A DNA stretch of 64,000 nucleotides from Gemmatimonadota bacterium (GTDB lineage: Bacteria; Gemmatimonadota; Gemmatimonadetes; Longimicrobiales; Gaopeijiaceae), in contig JAJDTB010000015.1 of NCBI GenBank assembly GCA_022827345.1, positions 190,847 through 254,846 on the forward strand, read 5' to 3'. The notes under the pieces are model-generated. The model had not been told where the DNA came from and ran no database searches. It was given only the letters and a program-made list of their open reading frames with translations. This document shows, one piece after another, positions 49,792-60,928 of the stretch. The translations under genes were made by a program, and so were the position numbers. Position 1 is the stretch's first letter, and each line of letters begins with the position of its first letter.

Positions 49792-52485
49792 GTCCTGTCG
49801 GCACTGCTCTTCGCGTTCGCAGCGCCGTCCGGAGCCGCGCTCCAGGAGGAACCACCGCCACCGGGCTCGCGGATCCACCGGTCGGCACCACCGCCGGGGG
49901 CCAGCACGCACCTGGCCATCCCCGGAGACCGGTTTCGGGCCGGCGCGTTCTGGCGCTGGTTCTACGGGGACAACTACCGGGATCTCTGGACAACCGCCAT
50001 CGAGTTCCCGGTGCTCGATCTCGATACGGTCGGAGGCGGTTTGACACCCCTTCGAACCGGCGGATTCGGGCAGTCCATTTCTCTCCACTTCACCGGGGAC
50101 GACGGCCTCCGGTACACGGTTCGCTCCCTGGACAAGGACCCAACCCGGAGGCTGGCCGACGAACTGAGGAACTCGCTCGTCAGCGAAGTCCTCCATGACC
50201 TCATCAGCACGCTGCTGCCGGCCGCGGCGCTGGTCGTCGATCCGCTCATGGAAGCCACCGGAATCCTCCATTCGAAGCACACGCTGGCGGTGATTCCCGA
50301 CGATCCAGGGCTCGGCGAGTACCGCGCGGACTACGCAGGCCTGATCGGATCGCTGCAGATCCATCCTTCCGAGGGGCCGGACGACACTCCCGGGTTCGCC
50401 GGTTCCCGGAAGGTCAGCGGGACGGAAACGGTGTTGGAGGACATCGAGGACAGCGCCTGCGAGCGCGTCGATGCACGGGCCTTTCTCAAGGCGCGATTGA
50501 TGGACTTCCTCATCAACGACAAGGACCGCCATATCGGTCAATGGCGATGGGCGCGGTTCCCCGACGGCGACTGCGACACCTGGCTCCCGATCCCGGAAGA
50601 CCGCGATCAGGCCTTCATCCACTACGGCGGTTTCGCCATGGCACTGGTCCGCAGGTTCGTCCCCGCGGCAATTGATTTTGAGCGCACCTATCCGAGTCTG
50701 ATCGGCCTCACCGGCACCGGTTGGGAGCTGGATCGCCAGTTCCTTGTCGAACTCGACAGGCGCGCGTGGGACGAGGTGGTCGAGTCGTTTCGCGAGGAAC
50801 TCACCGATTCCGTAATCGAAGACGCCGTCCGGCGGCTTCCGGATCCCTACTACGACATGGTCGGCGAGGATCTCGAAGAGAAACTCAAGGCCCGGCGCGA
50901 CGCTCTGCCGGAATTCGTCGGTCGCTACTACGAACTGATCACCCGCCAGGCCGAAATCCAGGCAACGGACGAGGACGAATACGCCCGGCTCGAGCACCTG
51001 GCGAACGGGGATCTCGCGGTCAGCATCGGTCTGCTGGGAGATTCCGGCGACAGACCGGAGCCACCCTATTTCGAACGCACCTTCCGGCATCGGGAAACCG
51101 GCGAAGTCCGCCTCTACCTGCGGGGAGGGGCCGATCGCGCGGAGGTGCTGGGCGCGGAGGGATCGATCACCGTCCGCGTCGATGGTGGAGGCGGCAGCGA
51201 CACATTCACCAACTCGTCCGAAGCCGGCGCCGCAAGGACCCGTTTCCATGACTATCGCGGCGACAATGTGTTCACGCGGGGCAACGGTGCTCGCATCGAT
51301 GAGCGGCCCTACCGGCGTCCCCCGGGCACGGGGGGTCTGGGGACCCCGACCAATCTCAGATACGCACTCGACTGGGGCATGCTGAGCAGGACCCACCCGG
51401 TCATTCAGGCGGACCCCGATCTGGGTGTGTTCGTGCGGATGCTCCATAATCGGACATACTTCGGATTCCGGAAGGATCCGTTCGCTTCGCGGCATGCCTT
51501 CGACATCGGGCTTGCCAGCCGGGACCTGAAGCCGTTCGCATCGTATGACGGCGTCTTTCGCCACCTGTGGAGCAATGTCGACCTGAGGTTGGCCCTCGAG
51601 TACTCGGGATTGGTGGTGACCCGGTTTGCGGGTTTCGGCAACGACACCCGGCTCGAGCATCCGTCTTCCTTCTACAAGGTACGCCAGGGCACCTTTCTCT
51701 TCGCACCGGCGCTCGAGTTCCGAGGCGGTACGCAGGATTCGGACGGGTCCGCGGACGGGACGGACCACCGTCGCTCGGAGCTTGCCGTCAACCTCGGTCC
51801 GGTCATCAAGTGGTCGAGCACGCCCCTCGACGACAACAGCGACAGCTTCATCGGCTCGCTGGATCAATCGCTCTACGGCACGGGGTCCTTCGGCCAGATA
51901 GGGGCGCGGAGTACGATCCGGTACGAGGGACGTGACAGTCCGGCGTATCCTGCCCGCGGCTTCCTTGCCAGGATCACCGCCGCCGGATACCTGGGGGCGT
52001 GGGATGCGGAATCGGCATTCGGAACCGTGGACGGAGAACTGCGGACGTACCTTACGGCCCCGATCCCGACCAGCCCCACGCTGGCCCTCGGCGTGGGAGG
52101 GAAGAAGGTCTGGGGGAAGTACCCTTTCCTCGAGAGCGCATTCGTGGGCGGGCCCGACCGGATCGGTTTCAGCCAGGAGCAGGGCCCTGTACGCGGATTC
52201 CGCCAGAACCGCTTTGCCGGGGACGCGTCGCTGCATGGCACCGCCGAACTGCGATTGAAGCTGGCAAGCGTCAACGTGGTGGTGCCGGGAGAGTTCGGCC
52301 TGTTCGCAGCCGCGGATGTCGGCAGGGTGTACTACGACGGCGATCCGGACCGTGCCAATGACTGGCACAGGGGCACCGGAGGGGGATTCTGGCTGTCGTT
52401 CCTGGAACGCCGTACGGCCTTCAGCATTGCCCTCATGAGCGGCCGTGACGTGACGAGCGTCTATCTTCGCGGCTACATGTTCTAG
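49780..52485 (+). CDS. BamA-like outer-membrane protein with kinase-like domain
   Basis: Predicted 901 residues with a signal peptide (ALLFAFAAPSGAALQE). The N-terminal 400 residues contain FLKARLMDFLINDKDRHIGQ followed by WRWARF and LPIPEDRDQAF, a pattern like the catalytic D-x-D-R-H-x-x-Q/N-W and D-R-D-Q segments of HipA/Fam20C-type kinases seen fused to surface antigens. The C-terminal 450 residues are a 16-strand-like Bac_surface_Ag barrel (YEGRDSPAYPARGFLARITAAGY, GGPDRIGFSQEQGPVRGF) ending in the aromatic YMF. The location is outer membrane. The ATG at 49780 was chosen because it gives a clean signal peptide. Confidence 0.85.
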   Translation: MPRVVLSALLFAFAAPSGAALQEEPPPPGSRIHRSAPPPGASTHLAIPGDRFRAGAFWRWFYGDNYRDLWTTAIEFPVLDLDTVGGGLTPLRTGGFGQSISLHFTGDDGLRYTVRSLDKDPTRRLADELRNSLVSEVLHDLISTLLPAAALVVDPLMEATGILHSKHTLAVIPDDPGLGEYRADYAGLIGSLQIHPSEGPDDTPGFAGSRKVSGTETVLEDIEDSACERVDARAFLKARLMDFLINDKDRHIGQWRWARFPDGDCDTWLPIPEDRDQAFIHYGGFAMALVRRFVPAAIDFERTYPSLIGLTGTGWELDRQFLVELDRRAWDEVVESFREELTDSVIEDAVRRLPDPYYDMVGEDLEEKLKARRDALPEFVGRYYELITRQAEIQATDEDEYARLEHLANGDLAVSIGLLGDSGDRPEPPYFERTFRHRETGEVRLYLRGGADRAEVLGAEGSITVRVDGGGGSDTFTNSSEAGAARTRFHDYRGDNVFTRGNGARIDERPYRRPPGTGGLGTPTNLRYALDWGMLSRTHPVIQADPDLGVFVRMLHNRTYFGFRKDPFASRHAFDIGLASRDLKPFASYDGVFRHLWSNVDLRLALEYSGLVVTRFAGFGNDTRLEHPSSFYKVRQGTFLFAPALEFRGGTQDSDGSADGTDHRRSELAVNLGPVIKWSSTPLDDNSDSFIGSLDQSLYGTGSFGQIGARSTIRYEGRDSPAYPARGFLARITAAGYLGAWDAESAFGTVDGELRTYLTAPIPTSPTLALGVGGKKVWGKYPFLESAFVGGPDRIGFSQEQGPVRGFRQNRFAGDASLHGTAELRLKLASVNVVVPGEFGLFAAADVGRVYYDGDPDRANDWHRGTGGGFWLSFLERRTAFSIALMSGRDVTSVYLRGYMF

Positions 52486-52629
52486 CCTTTCCAGCCGTGC
52501 GTGTCCGCCGAAGCCGGCGGAGCGACGGGAAGTGTCGCCATGCAGGTGCGTTTCGGCCTTGATGCGGCTGATCAGCGGCGTTTTGTTTCCAGCATTATCG
52601 CCTGATGTTCCCGAAGATCAACTCACGGA

Positions 52630-53259
52630 ATGCGCAATATGACCGCATCGACTCCCCACACAGCCCCGACATCCCCGATGCCTCCGGGGCCGCCGGACGC
52701 CCAGCGCGACGACCGCCTGGAGGCCCGCATCAAGTCCCTGATTCGCGCGGTGCCGGACTTTCCCATCCCCGGGATTCGGTTTCGCGATGTGATGGGGCTG
52801 GTGGAGGATGCCGATGGCTTTCGGGAGGCGACGGCGGCGCTGGCTGACCGGTTTCGGGATGCGGAGCCCGAAGTCGTGGTCGGGATCGAGGCGCGCGGCT
52901 TCATCTTCGGGGTGCCGGTGGCGCAGGAATTGGATGTGGGATTCGTGGCGGTCAGGAAGGCGGGGAAGCTGCCGGGCGAGGTGCGCGGAGTGGACTACGA
53001 CCTGGAGTACGGGAGCGCGCGGCTGGAGATGCAGGCCGTTGCCCCGATCCGCGCCGGGACGCGTGTGCTGGTGATCGACGACCTGCTGGCGACGGGGGGG
53101 AGCGCGGCCGCTGCGATCGAGCTGGTTCGCGGGATGGGTGGGGAGGTGGTGGGGGCGGGGTTTGTGGTGGACCTGCCGGAGTTGCCAGGGGCTGAGCGGA
53201 TGCGGGAGCTCGGGGTGGAGGTGTTTGCGCTGTGTGGGTTCCTGGGGGATGAGGAGTGA
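52630..53259 (+). CDS. apt: Adenine phosphoribosyltransferase
   Basis: Predicted 209 residues. The PRPP-binding loop VLVIDDLLATGGSAAAAIEL and VVGIEARGFIFGVPVAQEL, FVAVRKAGKLPGEVRG and the start DFPIPGIRFRDVMGL are diagnostic of type I adenine phosphoribosyltransferase, which salvages adenine to AMP in the cytosol. An N-terminal extension of about 30 residues (MTASTPHTAPTSPMPPGPPD) is longer than usual, and the true start could be slightly downstream. It stands alone on the plus strand. Confidence 0.92.
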   Translation: MRNMTASTPHTAPTSPMPPGPPDAQRDDRLEARIKSLIRAVPDFPIPGIRFRDVMGLVEDADGFREATAALADRFRDAEPEVVVGIEARGFIFGVPVAQELDVGFVAVRKAGKLPGEVRGVDYDLEYGSARLEMQAVAPIRAGTRVLVIDDLLATGGSAAAAIELVRGMGGEVVGAGFVVDLPELPGAERMRELGVEVFALCGFLGDEE

Positions 53260-53283
53260 GGGGGGATTGGCACGGTGGCGCGA

Positions 53284-53527
53284 TTACACCGTAGGGATCG
53301 CCTTTTGACACAGCTTCGGCTCAATGCCGTCTTCGATCATGCTCTCGATATAGAGGCGCTTGGCATCCTCCAGGTTCTCCAGCGCCTCGTCCGGTGTCGT
53401 TCCGTGACTCTCGCAACCCAGCAACTCGGTCACGCGGGCGACGTAGCACCGAGTGCCGTCGGTACAGTCTTCGAGGGTGACGGTCTGCTGGTACGGGAGA
53501 GTCAGGTAGTACTGAAAACGTCTTCAT
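53284..53527 (-). pseudogene. HicB-family antitoxin-like gene, frameshifted
   Basis: The frame from 53527 starts ATG AAG ACG TTT and breaks in TTTT. One base less gives KTFQYYLTLPYQQTVTLE and then, in the second frame, GTRCYVARVTELLGCESHGT and TPDEALENLEDAKRLYIESM to a TAA at 53284. This is a recognisable HicB/UPF0150 ribbon fold with its conserved LGCESHGTTPDEALENL block. The extra A lies in the run 53515-53518. No HicA toxin is next to it. It would be about 80 residues if intact. Confidence 0.65.
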
Positions 53528-53561
53528 CGGTGGCTTGGGCGGGGTCTACAGGCCGATCAAT

Positions 53562-53735
53562 TCAGATGAACTCGGCTCCGGGAACCGGAAGGCGATCGTT
53601 CTTGAGTTCTTCGATGTAGAGTTGGATGGCCTCGCGAATGAGGGCGGAAACCTCCTCTCGTGTTTTTGCTGCAGCGACACAGCCGGGGAGTTCCGGAACG
53701 TGGGCTCCGAAGCTGGTCAGCCCTTTCTCGATCAC
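53562..53735 (-). CDS. HicB-family antitoxin-like protein
   Basis: A short frame encodes IEKGLTSFGAHVPELPGCVA and AAKTREEVSALIREAIQLYI through to PVPGAEFI. The pattern, small beta strands then PELPGC and T-R-E-E-V-x-x-L-I-R-E-A-I, is that of HicB/UPF0150 proteins. I start it at the GTG 53735, although the family expects three or four earlier residues (PEIV) that an ATT at 53747 would include. It precedes the frameshifted HicB-like gene by 34 bp on the same strand. No HicA is visible, so either both are orphans or the toxin has been lost. Confidence 0.6.
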   Translation of the reverse strand: MIEKGLTSFGAHVPELPGCVAAAKTREEVSALIREAIQLYIEELKNDRLPVPGAEFI

Positions 53736-53804
53736 GATTTCGGGAATCGCCTCTATCCTCTCCGCTCGGAGCGGATGTCCCGCGTGTGGGAGCGCTCCGG
53801 CTGG

Positions 53805-54789
53805 TCAGTGCGCTGGCGGTCGGCCAGCGGTACTCTCGATCGGTTGGTCAGAAGCCGGACGGTCTTCCATATCTCGTCCTGACGCTTCCGCAGATACTGC
53901 TTCTGCATCTCTTGATATTGCATGTGTTTCCGTGTCGTCATGGTTTGAATCGGGCTGAGGCAGGGGGGTCAAGCATTCCACAATGCCCGGTGGGTTTGGG
54001 TCGGGATAGTATAGCGCCATGTTCCGTTTGGCTAGCTCAGCCTCTAGCACCCTCTCGGCATCGTTGGGTTCCCGTGCTGTGTCCGGCGGGAGGAATTCCC
54101 TTGCCTCTTGTAGGTCGATGACGAAGCCGTGTGACGGGTACTCGGTCGTGAGTCTCGCGACGACATCAGGAGGAACACCCAGCAGCATTGCATATCTCCT
54201 GGCAATGTCGAGCGCGCGATGCTCATGCCCGAGGCGGTGAGGATCGATCTGCGCGGCCATTGGTGCCAGTAGTCCGACCGTGAGTTCTGTGGCAACCCTT
54301 GCCGCTGTCTTCGTAGTGATTTGTCCGCCACTGCGTGTGACGACCTCAAGAAGATACCGCTCGAAGGAATCAAAAGCGTGAGCCTTCAGCACCTCCAGAG
54401 ATGCGAAAATCTCGAGCCCGGATCTGGACGGGAACATTTCGTCCTTCGTGGAAACCTGAACATCCAGCGGCCCCAACTCGCCCCGCTCGCCCCATAACGA
54501 TTTCGTGCGCGCCGAGTGCCAGTAGAGTGCCCGCGCTCTTGCAGTAGCCGAAGACGCAGATCGTTACCTTCTCATAGAACCGTCGCAGGTACCGGGCCAT
54601 TAGGTAGGCCGCGTCCGCGTCTCCTCCAGATGTAGTCAGCACCAGAATACAGTGTTTTCGGCGACCCGATTGCTTGTGGGCTTCGTAGAGCCGGTAGGCG
54701 GTCGAACGGTCTAGGGGCGCGGACACGAAGAACACGTCGGGTCCTTCAGGTGCCGCGCTCGCATTGCTCTGTGGTCGGTCTTCATGCAT
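53805..54789 (-). pseudogene. SDH_sah/ClpP-fold serine protease-like gene, frameshifted
   Basis: The first frame from 54789 contains VLTTSGGDADAAYLMARYLR and CVFGYCKSAGTLLALGAHEI, the ClpP-crotonase-type serine site of the SDH_sah family (the S in KSAGT). After VMG the meaningful frame shifts: with one G fewer in the GGGG run at 54490-54493 it continues ERGELGPLDVQVSTKDE and then the long helical C-terminal domain ending at 53805. The intact protein would have about 327 residues. As it stands it is truncated, or a homopolymer error. Related proteases have been linked to host-defence or stress settings, but nothing here proves a role. Confidence 0.7.
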
Positions 54790-54915
54790 GATCGCGGTTT
54801 TCAGGTTCAGGAATGGCGTCCGGCTCGATGGCAAGCAACCGGGTTTCAATGACGCTCCAGCGAAAGATAACTTGGGATCGGGGGCGCTCCCATGTTCAAA
54901 TCGGCCTGATTCCCC

Positions 54916-58227
<3,312 letters not shown>

Positions 58228-58265
58228 GGCCCCTGAACGATAACCGAATATATACCGAAGATCAA
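58228..58265 (-). promoter_or_regulatory. dnaE2 promoter with TTCGG direct-repeat spacer
   Basis: On the minus strand: -35 TTGATC (58265-58260), a 17-bp spacer containing TTCGG-N6-TTCGG, and -10 TATCGT (58242-58237), then only 9 nt to the ATG. The imuB promoter at 60699-60727 has the same layout and nearly the same bases. A damage regulator binding in the spacer is likely; the very short leader suggests leaderless or nearly leaderless mRNA. Confidence 0.75.
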
Positions 58266-58315
58266 GTCAGAAGGGCGGTAGTGCGGCTTGTCTTTGTTAG
58301 ACATGTCAATCAAAC

Positions 58316-58342
58316 ATTACATTATGTAAAGTGGGGATTACA
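58316..58342 (+). repeat. AT-rich palindromic element, copy 6
   Basis: ATTACATTATGTAAAGT is followed by GG and GGATTACA. It lies in the divergent region between dnaE2 (ATG 58227) and the DUF1697 gene (ATG 58397), in frame with the latter through TLCKV. The core is identical to copies at 14293, 34994 and 49688, whereas the second half is weaker. Confidence 0.85.
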
Positions 58343-58396
58343 GTGGGAACAATTGCCTCCGAACCGAAGAACGGCAGCGACACCCATGAGCACGAC

Positions 58397-58969
58397 ATGA
58401 CCATCCATCGGAGCCCGAAACCGACCTGGCTGGCGCTCCTGCGCGGAATCAATGTCGGCGGCAGGAATGTGATCCGGATGGCCGATCTGAAGAAGTGTTT
58501 TCAGGACGATGGCTTCCGGGATGTCGTTACATACATCCAGAGCGGGAACGTGATCTTCCGTTCGGCTTCCGCCGAACCCGGCCCGTTGACGGCCCGAATC
58601 GAGGGGATGTTGGCGGCAGCCTTCGACTACAAGGCGAAAGTCGCGTTGCGGTCGTACGAGCAGATGCTGGCGGTGGTTGAGGAAGCGCCGGAAGGTTTCG
58701 GCGCGCGGCCGGATGTCTACCGCTACGATGTCCTCTTCCTGTTCGGTTCCCTGACGGTGGCCGACGCCATGGAGCATGTCCGCACCAGGTCCGGCGTGGA
58801 CGAAGCCTGGACAGGCGAAGGTGTCCTCTACTTCTCGCGGCTCATCGAGAAGGCATCCCGGAGCCATCTCAGCCGGCTCGCCTCGATGCCGGTGTATCAG
58901 AGCATGACGATCCGGAACTGGAGGACGACGACCAGGCTGCTGGAACTCATGCGCGGGCGCGAAGGCTGA
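58397..58969 (+). CDS. DUF1697 family protein
   Basis: Predicted 190 residues. The family is recognised by WLALLRGINVGGRNVIRMADLKKCF, VTYIQSGNVIFRS and the C-terminal MTIRNWRTTTRLLELM. DUF1697 proteins are small soluble proteins of unknown function. I chose the ATG at 58397; the frame is open further upstream through the AT-rich element (GTG 58331). It is divergent from dnaE2 and convergent with imuB, so it interrupts what could have been a contiguous mutasome region, but is on the opposite strand. Confidence 0.85.
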   Translation: MTIHRSPKPTWLALLRGINVGGRNVIRMADLKKCFQDDGFRDVVTYIQSGNVIFRSASAEPGPLTARIEGMLAAAFDYKAKVALRSYEQMLAVVEEAPEGFGARPDVYRYDVLFLFGSLTVADAMEHVRTRSGVDEAWTGEGVLYFSRLIEKASRSHLSRLASMPVYQSMTIRNWRTTTRLLELMRGREG

Positions 58970-59030
58970 ATCGATCGGCCAGGCAGGAGGCCGACCGGGG
59001 CGGCGCATGGCAGGACCCGCAACCAGAGCC

Positions 59031-60689
59031 TCAAGCGAAGAGACCGTGCAGGAACCAGCGGGGAGCAGCCTCGGGATTCTGCACGCCCTGACGATAGAGC
59101 CAATAGCGGTTGCCTGCTTCGTCCTCGGCCAGGTAGTAGTCACGGCGCGGGGCGTCCTCCCGCCACCATTCGCACTCCAGACGTTCGGGACCTTCGACCG
59201 CGCGCAACTGGTGGAATCGTCCTTGATGGCGAAACCCGAAGAGCGGACCGGCGGGTTCGAGGGTGGCGACCTCCACCGCCTCCGGAGGAGATAGCAGCCG
59301 CAACGGCCGGCGGCGGTCCAGCGGCCAGCGCGTGGCGGATGCCGGGTCCGTGGCCGCTGTCGGGTCCGCGGCGGATGCCGGGTCCGTGGCAGTAGCGAAT
59401 GCCGAGTCCATGGCGGACAGCGGCCCACGCCGCCGCGCCGCCCTCTCGGGCAGCCAGCTCTGCTGCGGCATCGGCCGACCGATCCTGCCGAAGCCGAACC
59501 GGTTCCCCAGCCGGTCGAGAAGGTCCGCCAACTCTTCCTCGTCCGCCGCTCGGTAGCCGCCCGCGCCCTCGCCGGACCAGTCGGTCTGGAGTTCGTCGAT
59601 CGTCTCGACCACGTCGGCAGCCAGGACGATCTCGTCGATGCCGAAGCCGGGTTCGACCCGGTCGAGCTTTTCGGCGAAGAGGCCCATGAGGGGCTTCCTG
59701 CGGCGTAGCGGGCGGCTGGTGCCGATGGTGAGCGTCCGTCGGTCGCCGTCGACGCGGTGGCAGACGAGGTGGAGCCGCCGCGCCCCCTCGCCGGAACGGC
59801 TCAGCTGCAGGCAGAGATCGTGGAGGAGGCCGTCGACCGCGGCGCGGATGTCCGCCCGCGACGAGATCGGGTCGGCGAAGGCGCGGCGGGCCTCGCGCGG
59901 TGGCAGGGGGCGCAGGGGGACGATCGGCTCGCCGACCTGGCCCAGGGCCTGCTGCAGCCGCCGGACCGGTTCCGTGCCGAAGCGCCGGATGAGCTCGACG
60001 GGCTCGATGGCGGACAGCCTGCAGATTCTGTCCAGACCGAAGGAAATCAGCGCTTCGGCCACATCGGTGCTCAGGCGCAGGGCGGCCACGGGGAGCTGGG
60101 CCAGCGCGTCCTCGAGGCCGGTTGGTCCGGTGCCGGGGGGCACCACGGCGGGATCATCGGGGGCGTAGTGCGCCAGTGCCCAGGCCGCGCCGGGAGTGTC
60201 GGCGAGGGCCAGCCGTACGGTCAGGCCGAAGTCTTCGAGAGCGGTGCGCAGCGCGGCAATCAGCGCCCCTTCACCGCCGAAGAGACGGGTGCAGCCGGCG
60301 ATGTCGAGGAAGATCGTGTCCACGCCGTCGGGCATGACGCGCGGGGTGAAGCGGTCGGTCCAGCGCGCGAGACGCTTGAGCGCGAGGGCGTCGGCGGCGC
60401 GATCGGCGGGTCGGACGACCACCTCGGGCACGATGGCGCGCGCGTCGGCGAGGGGCATGCCGGGGGTGAGGCCGGCCTGCGTGGCGCGGGGATTGGCGGC
60501 GTCGATGACCTGCCGGCCCCTGCTGTCGGCGACGGTGACGAAAGGGTGGGTGCGCGCGTCGGGATGGCGCCGGGCGAGTCGCTCGGTGGGCCACCAGGGG
60601 AGCCATGCGGCGAGGATGCGCCGGGAGAGACGCGGTTCCGATAGGGCAGGCGCACCGGGTGGGGTCGCGGGATTCGGTTCAGAGGCCAT
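59031..60689 (-). CDS. imuB: ImuB-like Y-family polymerase homologue
   Basis: Predicted 552 residues. N-terminal segments ILAAWLPWWPTERLARRHP, NPRATQAGLTPGMPLADARAIVPE and IFLDIAGCTRLFGGEGALI identify the ImuB branch of Y-family proteins, which lack polymerase activity and act as a bridge between the beta clamp and DnaE2. A C-terminal segment (LFGFRHQGRFHQLRAVEGPERLECEWW) matches the ImuB C-terminal region. A short Ala/Asp/Pro repeat (about residues 425-452) is a low-complexity linker. The ATG at 60689 was chosen because a well-placed promoter stands just upstream. No ImuA is visible in the window. Confidence 0.9.
   Translation of the reverse strand: MASEPNPATPPGAPALSEPRLSRRILAAWLPWWPTERLARRHPDARTHPFVTVADSRGRQVIDAANPRATQAGLTPGMPLADARAIVPEVVVRPADRAADALALKRLARWTDRFTPRVMPDGVDTIFLDIAGCTRLFGGEGALIAALRTALEDFGLTVRLALADTPGAAWALAHYAPDDPAVVPPGTGPTGLEDALAQLPVAALRLSTDVAEALISFGLDRICRLSAIEPVELIRRFGTEPVRRLQQALGQVGEPIVPLRPLPPREARRAFADPISSRADIRAAVDGLLHDLCLQLSRSGEGARRLHLVCHRVDGDRRTLTIGTSRPLRRRKPLMGLFAEKLDRVEPGFGIDEIVLAADVVETIDELQTDWSGEGAGGYRAADEEELADLLDRLGNRFGFGRIGRPMPQQSWLPERAARRRGPLSAMDSAFATATDPASAADPTAATDPASATRWPLDRRRPLRLLSPPEAVEVATLEPAGPLFGFRHQGRFHQLRAVEGPERLECEWWREDAPRRDYYLAEDEAGNRYWLYRQGVQNPEAAPRWFLHGLFA
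59332..59411 (-). repeat. 18-nt tandem repeat inside imuB
   Basis: Four imperfect units resembling GTGGCGGATGCCGGGTCC stand in a row, encoding repeated Thr/Ala-Asp-Pro-Ala-Ser-Ala on the minus strand. They lie in the low-complexity linker between the Y-family core and the C-terminal region of ImuB. Copy number may vary between strains. Confidence 0.7.
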
Positions 60690-60727
60690 AGCCTGTGAAA
60701 GATAGCCGAATATAAACCGAATATCAA
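60690..60727 (-). promoter_or_regulatory. imuB promoter with TTCGG direct-repeat spacer
   Basis: On the minus strand: -35 TTGATA (60727-60722), 17-bp spacer with TTCGG-N6-TTCGG, -10 TATCTT (60704-60699), then 9 nt to the ATG. Every interval equals that of the dnaE2 promoter at 58237-58265, which implies co-regulation of the two mutasome genes. Confidence 0.75.
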
Positions 60728-60928
60728 TCATTCTCCACGCGAGCGAACGCGGGTAACGGGGGCGCATGCCCGGCGGTGGCCCGCGGAACCTGCGGAACCC
60801 GAAACCCCAGGGAACCAAATCGAGGCCGGGGAGTTAAACGGCCACCCGGAGACTCCGGGGCGGTCCGAATCGGGCCGTGGTTTTGTCGCCACGGATGGCG
60901 AAAACGCAATTGGGCAAGGGAGGGGAAA

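Noticed and set aside
49609..52368. 919-codon minus-strand frame opposite the BamA-like gene
   Set aside because: No motif or signal, and the plus-strand protein has a signal peptide and a complete barrel.
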